Positions 16,501 through 23,537 of a stretch of DNA of 64,000 nt are shown here, in pieces. The notes beneath the pieces are model-generated. The model ran no database searches. It had not been told where the DNA came from and was given only the letters and a program-made list of their open reading frames with translations. The stretch's first letter is position 1; the number at the start of each line of letters is the position of its first letter. Location of the stretch: NCBI GenBank assembly GCA_002343505.1, contig DDQZ01000026.1, forward strand, positions 1 through 64,000, read 5' to 3'. The translations under genes were made by a program, and so were the position numbers. The stretch is from Verrucomicrobiaceae bacterium UBA2429 (lineage in GTDB: Bacteria; Verrucomicrobiota; Verrucomicrobiia; Verrucomicrobiales; Verrucomicrobiaceae).

Positions 16501-16704
16501 CGCCTTTTCAACAGCAGCACTGTGCGCAGCCGGCACTTCCGCGTCGTGGTCACCGGACAGTGCTACCGCGAGTCGCGCTCCGGCGCGATGAACGTGCTGG
16601 CCACGCGCTCGCGCCTTTACCATGTCTTCGTGCGCCCGGTGCGCGGCGAGGACGGCGTCATCCTCCGCAACGACATCCAGATCACCTATGCGCGCAATTT
16701 TTAA
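13570..16704 (+). CDS. Verru_Chthon cassette protein A: giant GspK-like pseudopilin
   Basis: 1044 residues from a GTG overlapping the previous stop. The N-terminal helix (FTLVMVLTILAAVTILVVG, about 13-31) is prepilin-like but lacks Glu+5, as GspK proteins do, and has Ala instead of Gly before the cleavage point. GspK-like features include a GIIDYADTDSM segment (about 425-435) and a helix-hairpin-helix phrase INTASKQTLQAL (about 878-890). GspK is normally about 320 residues; the extra 700 appear as large beta-rich insertions between and after these segments. It probably caps the pseudopilus tip, with the insertions giving a substrate- or surface-binding head. The next gene starts inside its last codons. 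Confidence 0.82.
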   Translation: MKTRFQGSDDRAFTLVMVLTILAAVTILVVGLFGIVSSERQISASFDAVEQADLAVQAGLARASAMLGQSLMDETGVVFAMPANVPLDEPRTPVPVLLTANYDFTSKQWRYQPLISGAQAPAASTTLQKPASTGLGYEPQPVNAQANQAADRQVMRRQHPAALPSQAPPLAWWETLSLPASIPGPDGESAGQEKISARFCFHIEDLQGLLNLSHTGNLDGTDERHSRHRQLINGPHVVPGLNLAFADRPLLNQSALYSIFNPLAQQDTSDLARHLVKSRRLIFTPEAWKEIVIQPDTLTGWPGRDAAAYLARDAASSRFTEASASALEEHTISGLDSYFELALIPPDPAFVSDGRLQPGTRKLNLNRLLAAIEALPADQRQARAQQAVDEIAGHIRTHLPDFDERRGGYPLGADPEFAYLQCLAAGIIDYADTDSMPTMKVLNETDPVTMRGEYRGMDAFPIVSEQWQRYRFESSYTEDGSQFIDYSVTQYLELWNMTNKPVSGVIQSTFECDGELTASAGIYDVKDILRGKEAPDATVKAGMPAMEGEENKELWWHPTIPVALQPNQYIVVRCQPVLLKLRSGLPAPPGGTATVSLRGYLNNRDRTSKYRIRFGPAGSPLTLVDFPQGKLDRFDWAVNNTSNRQRFNTNLPGMSYSDANQAGTFANNIGDPRAAFFIDYLLDQVNYPNNSSPWSRNIRFNNVTRFFGENRVSLWPDGGHNSPLRPSRVNDYNNNPDTPLIPALAVEPEKYVQRLSNEGRLFSVTELGHVFDPIMWDPDGGSPYEPPGDMQYRDFADIRPGDMAKSSIFYCGGNTLRVGRPEHSRFRPAYGETIPNRPANRSMCATALLDLFHTGIPQAVDEQVRAGDFQRIHGHVNINTASKQTLQALVAGALEMDTAIQYPAGSADAAIPRPGTPESASLIADEIILRRPFLSASELPERLLASDGQPLLGRTHRKSDREVFPEWNDSAAEEAFARLFNSSTVRSRHFRVVVTGQCYRESRSGAMNVLATRSRLYHVFVRPVRGEDGVILRNDIQITYARNF

Positions 16705-17335
16705 ACTGGCCCTCATTCTCGCCGCTGCCGCCTCCGCCCAGGAGCCGGAGGGCGGATACGCGCGGCTGCGCTTCGTGAATGCCACCGGCATGGAGGGAGC
16801 GGTGCTCGTGAGCCTGGACGGCCAGAAGCTCAACTCGCGCGGCTACACCAGCGGCCAGGCCACCGGGCACATGGACGTGCTGCCGAAGAACTACCAGATC
16901 GGGCTCAAGCATGACACGCTGGGGGAAAGCCAGCTCAACCTGGAACTGCGCCCCGGCGAGATGAGGGCCGTCATCGTGCTCGCCAAAATCGGCGAAACGA
17001 AGAAGGAGGGCGAGCCGCCGGAGATCACGCTGGACCATCATCTGCTCGAATACACCGTGCTGGAGAAAGGCTCGCCCTCCAGCCTGCTCGTCCTGCAAAC
17101 GACGCCCCTGCCCAGCCTGGAGATCAGCGTGGCGGGAAAAAGCTGCACCGCCGAGCGCTTCAAGCCGGCCAGCATGGTCGTCACCGGGGACATGGGGCAG
17201 TTCCCCGTGGTGCACTTCCAGCAGCGCCGGGTGTGCAGCCTCAGCTTCCATGAACCGGCGGACGCCGCCCTCATCCTCTACGCGGACGCCAAGGGGACAC
17301 TGCAGCACATCTTTTTCAAAAACCATGTCCGCTAA
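16688..17335 (+). CDS. Secreted beta-rich protein, cassette-linked paralogue 1
   Basis: 215 residues. ATG 16688 overlaps the GspK-like gene by 17 bp and gives a good signal peptide (MRAIFKLALILAAAASA). The mature protein starts with a beta-rich domain with the phrases RLRFVNATG, VSLDGQKL and RGYTSGQATG. The same pattern (LLFVNA, VVLDGQDV, RGFHNGQVTG) opens the next protein, so the two are diverged tandem duplicates. I recognise no enzyme motif. Position as the fifth gene of a translationally coupled pseudopilin operon suggests an exported partner, cargo or periplasmic accessory. Confidence 0.75.
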   Translation: MRAIFKLALILAAAASAQEPEGGYARLRFVNATGMEGAVLVSLDGQKLNSRGYTSGQATGHMDVLPKNYQIGLKHDTLGESQLNLELRPGEMRAVIVLAKIGETKKEGEPPEITLDHHLLEYTVLEKGSPSSLLVLQTTPLPSLEISVAGKSCTAERFKPASMVVTGDMGQFPVVHFQQRRVCSLSFHEPADAALILYADAKGTLQHIFFKNHVR

Positions 17336-18083
17336 CCCCATGAACGCGCGCCTTTTCCTCGCCTGTCTGATCGCACTGCCCCCGCTCCACGCCGCGGAGA
17401 AAAAGAAGCCGAAAGACGGGGAGCCGCCCCCGCCGCCCGCGCATCTGCTTTTCGTCAACGCGGTGGAGGATCGCGGCCTGGCTTTTGTCGTGCTCGACGG
17501 CCAGGACGTGCAACGCCGCGGCTTTCACAACGGCCAGGTCACAGGCTGGCTCGGCGTGGCTTCGGGCGCGCGCCAGGTGCGGGTGGAGCACGAGCCGCTG
17601 GGCATCGTGGAAAAGGAGTCCGACCTGGCGCCAGGCAGCCATCACGCCCTCATCGCGCACAACCACTCCCAGCCGCAGCCTGAGACGGGACGCCCGCCGC
17701 GCCCTGCCATCGGTGTGCTGTGGGTGGACTGTGGCGAAGCCGCGCGCGGCAGGGCGGGCGATGACAAAGTCCCGCTCACCGTCATCAACGCCACCAGCCA
17801 GCCGGAGATCATGCTCAAAACGGGCGCGCTGAAACTCAAAGCCCGCCGCCTCCAGCCTGTGAAGGCGCGGGTGAGCGCCGAGGGCAGCTTTCTCAGCCTG
17901 ACCCTGGAGCGGGAGGAGGAGAAAAAGGATCCGCCCTCCGATGACTCGCAGGAGCCGCAAGAGGCGTCCCCTCTGGCCAGCGTGAACATCGAGGAAAAGG
18001 CCGCCTTCTTCGTCGTCCTGCTCGAAAAGACACCCGGAGAGATCGCCGCCGCCACCTTCAGCCTCGCCCTGCCGGCGCCTTGA
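17325..18083 (+). CDS. Secreted beta-rich protein, cassette-linked paralogue 2
   Basis: 252 residues from ATG 17325, which overlaps the preceding stop by 11 bp; ATG 17340 would start exactly at the signal peptide (MNARLFLACLIALPPLHA). A Lys/Pro-rich spacer (EKKKPKDGEPPPPP) is followed by the domain shared with the previous protein. A second half with an acidic, Lys-rich linker (EREEEKKDPPSDD) precedes a final hydrophobic beta stretch. No known catalytic motif. It is the last gene of the operon; the next gene is convergent, 55 bp away. Confidence 0.72.
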   Translation: MSANPMNARLFLACLIALPPLHAAEKKKPKDGEPPPPPAHLLFVNAVEDRGLAFVVLDGQDVQRRGFHNGQVTGWLGVASGARQVRVEHEPLGIVEKESDLAPGSHHALIAHNHSQPQPETGRPPRPAIGVLWVDCGEAARGRAGDDKVPLTVINATSQPEIMLKTGALKLKARRLQPVKARVSAEGSFLSLTLEREEEKKDPPSDDSQEPQEASPLASVNIEEKAAFFVVLLEKTPGEIAAATFSLALPAP

Positions 18084-18138
18084 GGCGGCAGCGCGCGCGA
18101 GGGCGAGTCATCCACGCCTTTGCAGGCGCGGCCGAAGA

Positions 18139-19266
18139 TCAGATCACCGGCCCCTCGACCCCGGCCCATTTTTCGTGCCAGGCTTTGAAGACGACGGGGC
18201 TGATCTCGCTGGGCTTGATCTCGCTGCGCCCGCCCCAGAACACGTTCGTGTACTCGACCGGGATGCCGATGCTCTCCAGATGGCGGTCAATGGCGGCCTT
18301 GTGGGCGAGCACGGTCTCCTTGTCGGTGCCGTGGATGACGCCCATGATGTTGACGTTGGCGAAGCGCTCGCCGCCCTCGCGCCAGTAGCAGTGGGTCATG
18401 ATGGGGTGGCGGCCCACCTCGCCTCCGGCGCGCTCCTCCATGCCCTTCGGCACGCGCCAGTGAAAGAGCGCGTTGAAGCGCGTGACGCGTACTCCGGCGG
18501 CGCTGGGTTTCACATGCTCTAGGAAGGTGGAGAAGCGGCCGATGACGCCTTTGTCATCCAGCCTTTTCGCCACCTCGCAGAATTTCTCCAGGCTGACTCC
18601 GGCGGCTTGCGCGCGCCCGGCCCAGGGTTCGGGGCCGATTTCCTCCAGGGAGAGGTCGCCCTTGAGATGCAGGAGGACATTCCACTCCTCCGCGTCGAGT
18701 TCGGCGATGTTGGTGGTCATCATCTTCGCGGGCTCGTCCGCTTTCTCACCCGGCTCCATCGTCTTGCGGCGCACATGGCCGACACCGAGGGCGAAGATGC
18801 CGTGCGCCTGCATGGTGTAGTAGTCCTGCGCGCCGATCAGGCGTTTGAGCACATCGCAGTGGTCGTTGATGTTGCGGTCCTGGGGCACTTTGAGGGTGGT
18901 CCAAAGGCGGAAGTCGCTGCCGCTGACCTCGCGGTCGGTGGAGCGCAGGACGACATGGCCGCTGAAAGGGTCCTCCTTGAAAAGGAACTCGAATGCCGGC
19001 TCCAGCTTTTCGACCGGCAGCTTCCAGGCCACGAGGGCGCCCTCGGCCAGTTTGTTGGCCAGCAGGGTCTGGCGCACGCGGCGGATGACGCCCGCCTTGA
19101 GCATTGCGCGGATGCGCTCCACCACGGTGTCAAAAGGCACGCCGCTTTCCTCCGCTATAAACTGAAAGGGCTGGCGCATGAAGCCTTTCACACGGTCCTC
19201 GCTCACCGCCAGGATGCGGGCATTGGTTTCCTCGGTGTGTTCGGTCGGGAGCGTTTCTGGAGACAT
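18139..19266 (-). CDS. Two-domain siroheme decarboxylase-like protein (NirDL/AhbAB type, Lrp/AsnC fold)
   Basis: 375 residues from ATG 19266; the frame is open to 19353, but the upstream part is low in character. Two tandem winged-helix plus ferredoxin-like units are visible. The first (about 20-200) has a helix-turn-helix with VVERIRAMLKAGVIRRVR. The second (about 205-370) has LEKFCEVAKRLDDKGVIGRF followed by VRVTRFNALFHWRVP and HPIMTHCYWR, the layout of AhbA/AhbB and NirD/NirL subunits. Siroheme decarboxylases make didecarboxysiroheme for heme d1 or the alternative heme pathway. No other nir or ahb gene is in the window, so a transcriptional regulator of the same fold remains possible. Confidence 0.65.
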   Translation of the reverse strand: MSPETLPTEHTEETNARILAVSEDRVKGFMRQPFQFIAEESGVPFDTVVERIRAMLKAGVIRRVRQTLLANKLAEGALVAWKLPVEKLEPAFEFLFKEDPFSGHVVLRSTDREVSGSDFRLWTTLKVPQDRNINDHCDVLKRLIGAQDYYTMQAHGIFALGVGHVRRKTMEPGEKADEPAKMMTTNIAELDAEEWNVLLHLKGDLSLEEIGPEPWAGRAQAAGVSLEKFCEVAKRLDDKGVIGRFSTFLEHVKPSAAGVRVTRFNALFHWRVPKGMEERAGGEVGRHPIMTHCYWREGGERFANVNIMGVIHGTDKETVLAHKAAIDRHLESIGIPVEYTNVFWGGRSEIKPSEISPVVFKAWHEKWAGVEGPVI

Positions 19267-19386
19267 GAGTTGGAAGAGATCGTGCAGCATGGCGCGGAGA
19301 TGGACGCCGCGCGGGGGTGGACTCTTAGCGGCGCGGCGCGGAATGACAAGCACGGCATGGTTTACGGCAAGCGGGGGCGCGGGTCC

Positions 19387-20556
19387 TCAGACGCCGATGA
19401 CCTCGCCGGAGGCCTCGTCTTTGAGCGCGCGGATTTTTTCAGCGGCCTGGATGACGAGGCCGGCGGCGGTTTCGATCTCCTCCCGGGTGGTGAGATGACT
19501 CAGGGAAAACCGCAGCGTGCCGGCGGCATGGGCGGCGTCGAAACCCATCGCCTCCAGCACATGGGAGGGATGCAGCGCGCCGCTGTGGCAGGCGGAGCCG
19601 CCGGAGCAGGCGATGCCTTTTTGATCCAGAAGAATGAGCATGCCCGCCGCATCCGCAGCGGGCAGGCGGATTGAGGACGTGTTCGGCAGGCGGTCCGCGT
19701 CGCGGCCATGAATGACGGCATCCGGCAGAGCAGCCAGGATGCGCTGCTCCAGCAGATCACGCAGATCCCTCATGCGCGGGATGGCGGCGGGCAGCCGCGC
19801 GCGGGCGAGTTCGGCGGCTTTGCCAAAGGCGGCGATGCCTGGCACATTCTCCGTGCCGCTGCGCATTCCGCGCTCCTGCCCGCCGCCGACAAGCAACGGG
19901 CGAAAAGCGGCGCGGCGGCTGGCATACAACGCGCCGACACCCTGCGGCGCGTGCATTTTGTGGCCGCTGAGGCTGAGGTAATCCACAGGCACGGCGCGCA
20001 GGTCGAGCGGCATCTTTCCGGCGGCCTGGACGGCGTCCGCATGAACGGGGGCGCCGGCGGCATGGGCCGTCTCCACCAGCTCGCGCATGGGCGCGATGAC
20101 GCCTGTCTCGTTGTTGGCCCAGAGCAGGGAGACGAGCGCCGCGCGCCCCGGCGCGAGCGCGGCGCGCAGGGCATCCGGTTGCATGACGCCCTGTGAATTG
20201 ACAGGCACATGGCGGACCTCGCCGCCGCTTTTCCGCCAGCGGCGCGCGCTCTCGATGACGGCGGCATGCTCCGCCGCGCCAATGACCAGCACGGGCCGGT
20301 CCGGCCATTCCTGGCGGGCGAAAAGGTGGACGCTGTTGATGCTCTCGGTGCCGCCGCTGGTGAAGATGATCTCCTCCGGCTCCGCGCCGAGCAACGCGGC
20401 CACTTGGAAACGCGCGGCCTCGACAGCCCGGCGCGCGGCGCGCCCGCCGGCATGACTGGCGGAGGGATTGCCAAAACGCGCGCCCAGCCACGGCAGCATG
20501 GCCTCCACAACCTCCGGGTCAGGCGGAGTGGTGGCGTTGGCGTCGAGGTAGATCAC
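19387..20556 (-). CDS. Cysteine desulfurase (NifS/IscS family), copy 1
   Basis: 389 residues, class V aminotransferase fold. PLP would bind Lys200 in LSLSGHKMHAPQG; the persulfide cysteine is Cys323 in SGGSACHSG. YLDANATTPPDPEV at the N-terminus and GTENVPGI are family signatures. It releases sulfur from cysteine for Fe-S clusters or tRNA thiolation. The start is GTG 20556, the only reasonable start before the motif. No iscU or suf gene is adjacent. A second, only moderately similar desulfurase lies at 23538-24680 on the same strand. Confidence 0.92.
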   Translation of the reverse strand: MIYLDANATTPPDPEVVEAMLPWLGARFGNPSASHAGGRAARRAVEAARFQVAALLGAEPEEIIFTSGGTESINSVHLFARQEWPDRPVLVIGAAEHAAVIESARRWRKSGGEVRHVPVNSQGVMQPDALRAALAPGRAALVSLLWANNETGVIAPMRELVETAHAAGAPVHADAVQAAGKMPLDLRAVPVDYLSLSGHKMHAPQGVGALYASRRAAFRPLLVGGGQERGMRSGTENVPGIAAFGKAAELARARLPAAIPRMRDLRDLLEQRILAALPDAVIHGRDADRLPNTSSIRLPAADAAGMLILLDQKGIACSGGSACHSGALHPSHVLEAMGFDAAHAAGTLRFSLSHLTTREEIETAAGLVIQAAEKIRALKDEASGEVIGV

Positions 20557-20577
20557 CCTGGGAGATAAGGTGGAAAA

Positions 20578-20601
20578 TCGAAATTCGAAATTCGAAATTC
20601 G
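20578..20601. repeat. 7-bp tandem repeat TCGAAAT
   Basis: Three copies plus a partial copy of TCGAAAT in the gap between the cysteine desulfurase and the glycosyltransferase. Confidence 0.75.
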
Positions 20602-20631
20602 CCCCTTCCCTTAACCGTAACGATGCAGTTG

Positions 20632-20763
20632 AACCACGAATGGACACGAATCCATGCGGAGGAGAGAGGGATGGGGGCATCACCCAGGGGTGATCTCCCG
20701 GCGCTTCAGCTCACCGGACATGATGCCTCCCAAATCCGTGCTCATTCGTGTCCATTCGTGGTT
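20632..20763. repeat. Perfect 20-bp inverted repeat, 92-bp spacer
   Basis: AACCACGAATGGACACGAAT at 20632-20651 is repeated exactly inverted at 20744-20763. The arms are themselves built from a short ACGAATGGAC-like word. It fills the gap before the stop of the glycosyltransferase gene and could fold as a long stem or be a small palindromic element. Confidence 0.75.
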
Positions 20764-20783
20764 TTCCATCGCATGAACACGGG

Positions 20784-22298
20784 CTAATAAGCGTTGTCCC
20801 TCTTGAAGAAGGTGAGGAACATGATCTGGAGGTCGAGCCAGAGGCTCCAGTTTTCGAGGTACCAAAGATCGCACTTGATGCGCTCGGCCAGGTCGGTGTC
20901 GCCGCGCAGGCCCTTGATCTGAGCCCAGCCCGTCATGCCGGGTTTGGCGTGGTGGCGGGCGTTGTAGTGGGGGATTTCGTGCTTGAAGCCGGAGATCAAT
21001 TCCGGGCGCTCCGGGCGCGGGCCGACGAGGCTCATCTCGCCTTTGAGCACATTCCAAAACTGCGGCACCTCGTCAATGTTCCAGCGGCGCATGAAAGCGC
21101 CCACGCGCAGGCGGCGCGGGTCGTTTTCCTGGCACCACTGCGCGCCGGCGCCGGCCTCGGCATCGAGCTTCATGGAGCGGATTTTGACGATTTCAAAGGG
21201 CACGCCGTTCTGCCCCCAGCGGCGCTGGCGGTAAAACACGGGGCCGCGCGACTCCAGCCAGACCAGCGCGCCAAAGACGGCGACCAGCGGCGCGCTGAGC
21301 ACAAGGCCCGCCAGGGCGCCGCAGATGTCCAGCGCGCGCTTGGCGAGCACGTTGACCGTGCTGTCGAGCGGCAGGCGGTTGATGCCCAGCACGGGCATTC
21401 CGGCGATGGTCTCCAGCGAGAGGCCGGAGACGAAGATGCGGAAGACGGAGGGCGCGAGCTTGAACTGGATCATCTCCCGCTCGCACAGGTTCGCCAGCTC
21501 GATGAGGTGCTGGCGGGGCAGATCAGCGACGATGACCATGTCCACGGCATGACGCGCCACGATGCGGTGCATCTCCTCGATGTAGCCGAGGAAGGGCAGC
21601 TCGGTGGGCGGCGGTTTTTTGTCACGCCAGCCGGAGGCGTCCACCCAGCCGACGAGGTCGAAGGCGTGGGCCGTGTCGGTGCTGAGGGTCTGCCACAGGC
21701 GCTGGGCGTCGTCATTCCAGCCGACAAAAAGCGTGCGCTGCTGGAGCGCGGCGGCGCGTTTGCGCGTATGCAGGAAGGCGTTGAAGGCCGAGCGCCAGCC
21801 CAGCAGCAGCAGCAGGGCGCAGGCGCCGTTGAGCGCCACATAGAAGCGCGAGATGGGCGGCTCCATTTTGAAGGCCAGGTTCACCGCCAGGAAACAGAGC
21901 GTCCAGATGAGCACGGCCTTGGCCAGCTTGGAGGCGATCCAGCGGCTGCGCAGCAGGACGTTGCGGTGATAGATGCCCTGCCAGCCGATCGCCAGCACGA
22001 GGCTCAGCGTGCCGAGAGTAATGTGCCCCCCGTATTGCCGCAGCGTGATGCTGTCCCAGTTGCCGAACTCGCGCATCGAGTGGAAGCGCAGCCAGTAGGC
22101 CGCGTAGCCGGAAAGCAGGGCCATGACCAAATCTCCAAGGATCGAGACCAGCACCCAGAGATGCGGCGAAGGCTGCTCCTGGGCGCGCTGGGCGCGGCGC
22201 TCTTCCAACTTTTCCAGCAAATTCCCAGTCATCGGACCGGGCAGGCCGATGAGTGTGGCAGGGTCGCCAGACGAAGGTTGGGATTTGGGAACGGGCAT
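20784..22298 (-). CDS. Polyprenyl-phosphate hexose-1-phosphate transferase (WcaJ/WbaP-type)
   Basis: 504 residues. Four N-terminal membrane segments (about 55-165), a CoA-binding-like middle domain, and a C-terminal bacterial sugar transferase domain (about 300-504) after a further membrane helix. Signatures: KRALDICGALAG, PVFYRQRRWGQNG, KIRSM, IDEVPQFWNVLKGEMSLVG followed by PRPE, and KPGMTGWAQIKGLRG. It moves a sugar-1-phosphate to undecaprenyl phosphate, the first step of exopolysaccharide repeat assembly. No other polysaccharide genes are adjacent. The start MPVPKSQP follows an AT-rich promoter-like gap. Confidence 0.93.
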   Translation of the reverse strand: MPVPKSQPSSGDPATLIGLPGPMTGNLLEKLEERRAQRAQEQPSPHLWVLVSILGDLVMALLSGYAAYWLRFHSMREFGNWDSITLRQYGGHITLGTLSLVLAIGWQGIYHRNVLLRSRWIASKLAKAVLIWTLCFLAVNLAFKMEPPISRFYVALNGACALLLLLGWRSAFNAFLHTRKRAAALQQRTLFVGWNDDAQRLWQTLSTDTAHAFDLVGWVDASGWRDKKPPPTELPFLGYIEEMHRIVARHAVDMVIVADLPRQHLIELANLCEREMIQFKLAPSVFRIFVSGLSLETIAGMPVLGINRLPLDSTVNVLAKRALDICGALAGLVLSAPLVAVFGALVWLESRGPVFYRQRRWGQNGVPFEIVKIRSMKLDAEAGAGAQWCQENDPRRLRVGAFMRRWNIDEVPQFWNVLKGEMSLVGPRPERPELISGFKHEIPHYNARHHAKPGMTGWAQIKGLRGDTDLAERIKCDLWYLENWSLWLDLQIMFLTFFKRDNAY

Positions 22299-22321
22299 GG
22301 GGTTTATTATAGAAATTTTAG

Positions 22322-22351
22322 AATATAGCTGTAATTGCCCCTTTCCTGCAA
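22322..22351 (-). promoter_or_regulatory. Possible promoter of the glycosyltransferase gene
   Basis: On the minus strand TTGCAG, an 18-bp spacer and TATATT lie in an AT-rich 113-bp gap, about 25 bp before the start codon. Confidence 0.35.
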
Positions 22352-22412
22352 CTGATAGCCAGCAAATCCTGATTATTTTCCAGAAATTTTAATCCCTCCC
22401 TTCTCTGACTCT

Positions 22413-23459
22413 TCACTCTCTGACGATCTTCAGCACGCGATTGTTGTAGCTGTCAGTGATGAACAGCTCGCCCGTCCGCGGGTGGATGGCCACGCCATGC
22501 GGGCGGGCGAGTTCGCATTGCAGCGGGTCGCCGCCGACTCCCGCAGCACCCTTTTTCCCTGTGCCGGCGATGCGCTCGATCCTGCCGGTGGCGGGGACAT
22601 AACGGCGGATGAGGTGGCTTTCCGCGTCGGCGATGAGCACGCTGTCGTCCCGGTCCACACACAGATGCTTGGGGCCATTCATGGAGGCGTCCAAGGCGGG
22701 GCCGCCATCACCATCGCCGCCTTTTTTGCCGGAGGCGTTGACGACGGTGCGGATGCGCCCGTCCCTGCCGACGACGCGCAGGGCGTTGCCGTTGCGCTCC
22801 AGCACATAAAGATTGCCCTGGCTGTCCATGGCGGCTGCGCGCGGGTCCGCGAGCGGGGCCTCGACCGACAGCGCGCCGTCCTCAGGCGCGCCTTTTTTGC
22901 CATTGCCCGCCACCACGCGGGACTTGCCGGTGGCGAGGTCCAGTTCATGCACCTGGCGCAGGTCGGCGATGTGGAGCTTTGTCTTGTCAGGGCTGAGGGT
23001 GATGCAGTAGGGGCCGTTGCCGCGTTCCCTGCCCTCCGGCGCCTGCCAGCCTGGCAGGGTGGAGACAATGCCGGTTTTCACATCCACCTTGCGCACGCGG
23101 CCGTTCCAGGTGTCGCCAATGAGGATGTCGCCGCCGGGCAGGACGGCGAGGTTGTGCGGACCGTTGAACTGCGCCTGCAATGCGGGGCCGCCATCGCCGC
23201 TGAATCCCGCCTTGATCTGCCCTGCCGCATGAGTGAGCAGGCCGGAGGCATCCACTTTCAGCAGCCTGTTGCCGGAGACCATCTCGACGATCCAGGTGTT
23301 GCCCGACGTGTCGAATTCCGTGCCAAAAGGCTCCTTGAGCGCGGCTTCGAGAGCCGGGACGCCGGTGGCATCCCGCGCGCCGCCGGCCACGAGGACGATC
23401 CTGTCCGCGCGCGCGGACACCAGCAGGGAAAGAAGAGCGAGGAGGGTATTGATGCGCAT
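22413..23459 (-). CDS. Secreted NHL-repeat beta-propeller protein
   Basis: 348 residues from ATG 23459, which gives a clean signal peptide (MRINTLLALLSLLVSARA); the frame is open to 23522. Repeated NHL-type blades carry the phrases GFSGDGGPALQA, GPHNLAV, ILIGDTWNGRVRKVD, GGPALDASMNGPKHL and ITDSYNNRVLKI. This predicts a six-bladed propeller exported to the periplasm or surface. The GDGGPAxxA phrase is common in the family. Ligand or activity unknown; such proteins are numerous in Verrucomicrobia. It lies downstream of the second cysteine desulfurase on the same strand, 78 bp away. Confidence 0.85.
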   Translation of the reverse strand: MRINTLLALLSLLVSARADRIVLVAGGARDATGVPALEAALKEPFGTEFDTSGNTWIVEMVSGNRLLKVDASGLLTHAAGQIKAGFSGDGGPALQAQFNGPHNLAVLPGGDILIGDTWNGRVRKVDVKTGIVSTLPGWQAPEGRERGNGPYCITLSPDKTKLHIADLRQVHELDLATGKSRVVAGNGKKGAPEDGALSVEAPLADPRAAAMDSQGNLYVLERNGNALRVVGRDGRIRTVVNASGKKGGDGDGGPALDASMNGPKHLCVDRDDSVLIADAESHLIRRYVPATGRIERIAGTGKKGAAGVGGDPLQCELARPHGVAIHPRTGELFITDSYNNRVLKIVRE

Positions 23460-23537
23460 GGCGATGAGATTGGAGAGAACGATTACGCGGATTGCAGGCA
23501 CCCATTGCACGCCGCCTGGCATCGCCGTGTCAAGCCC

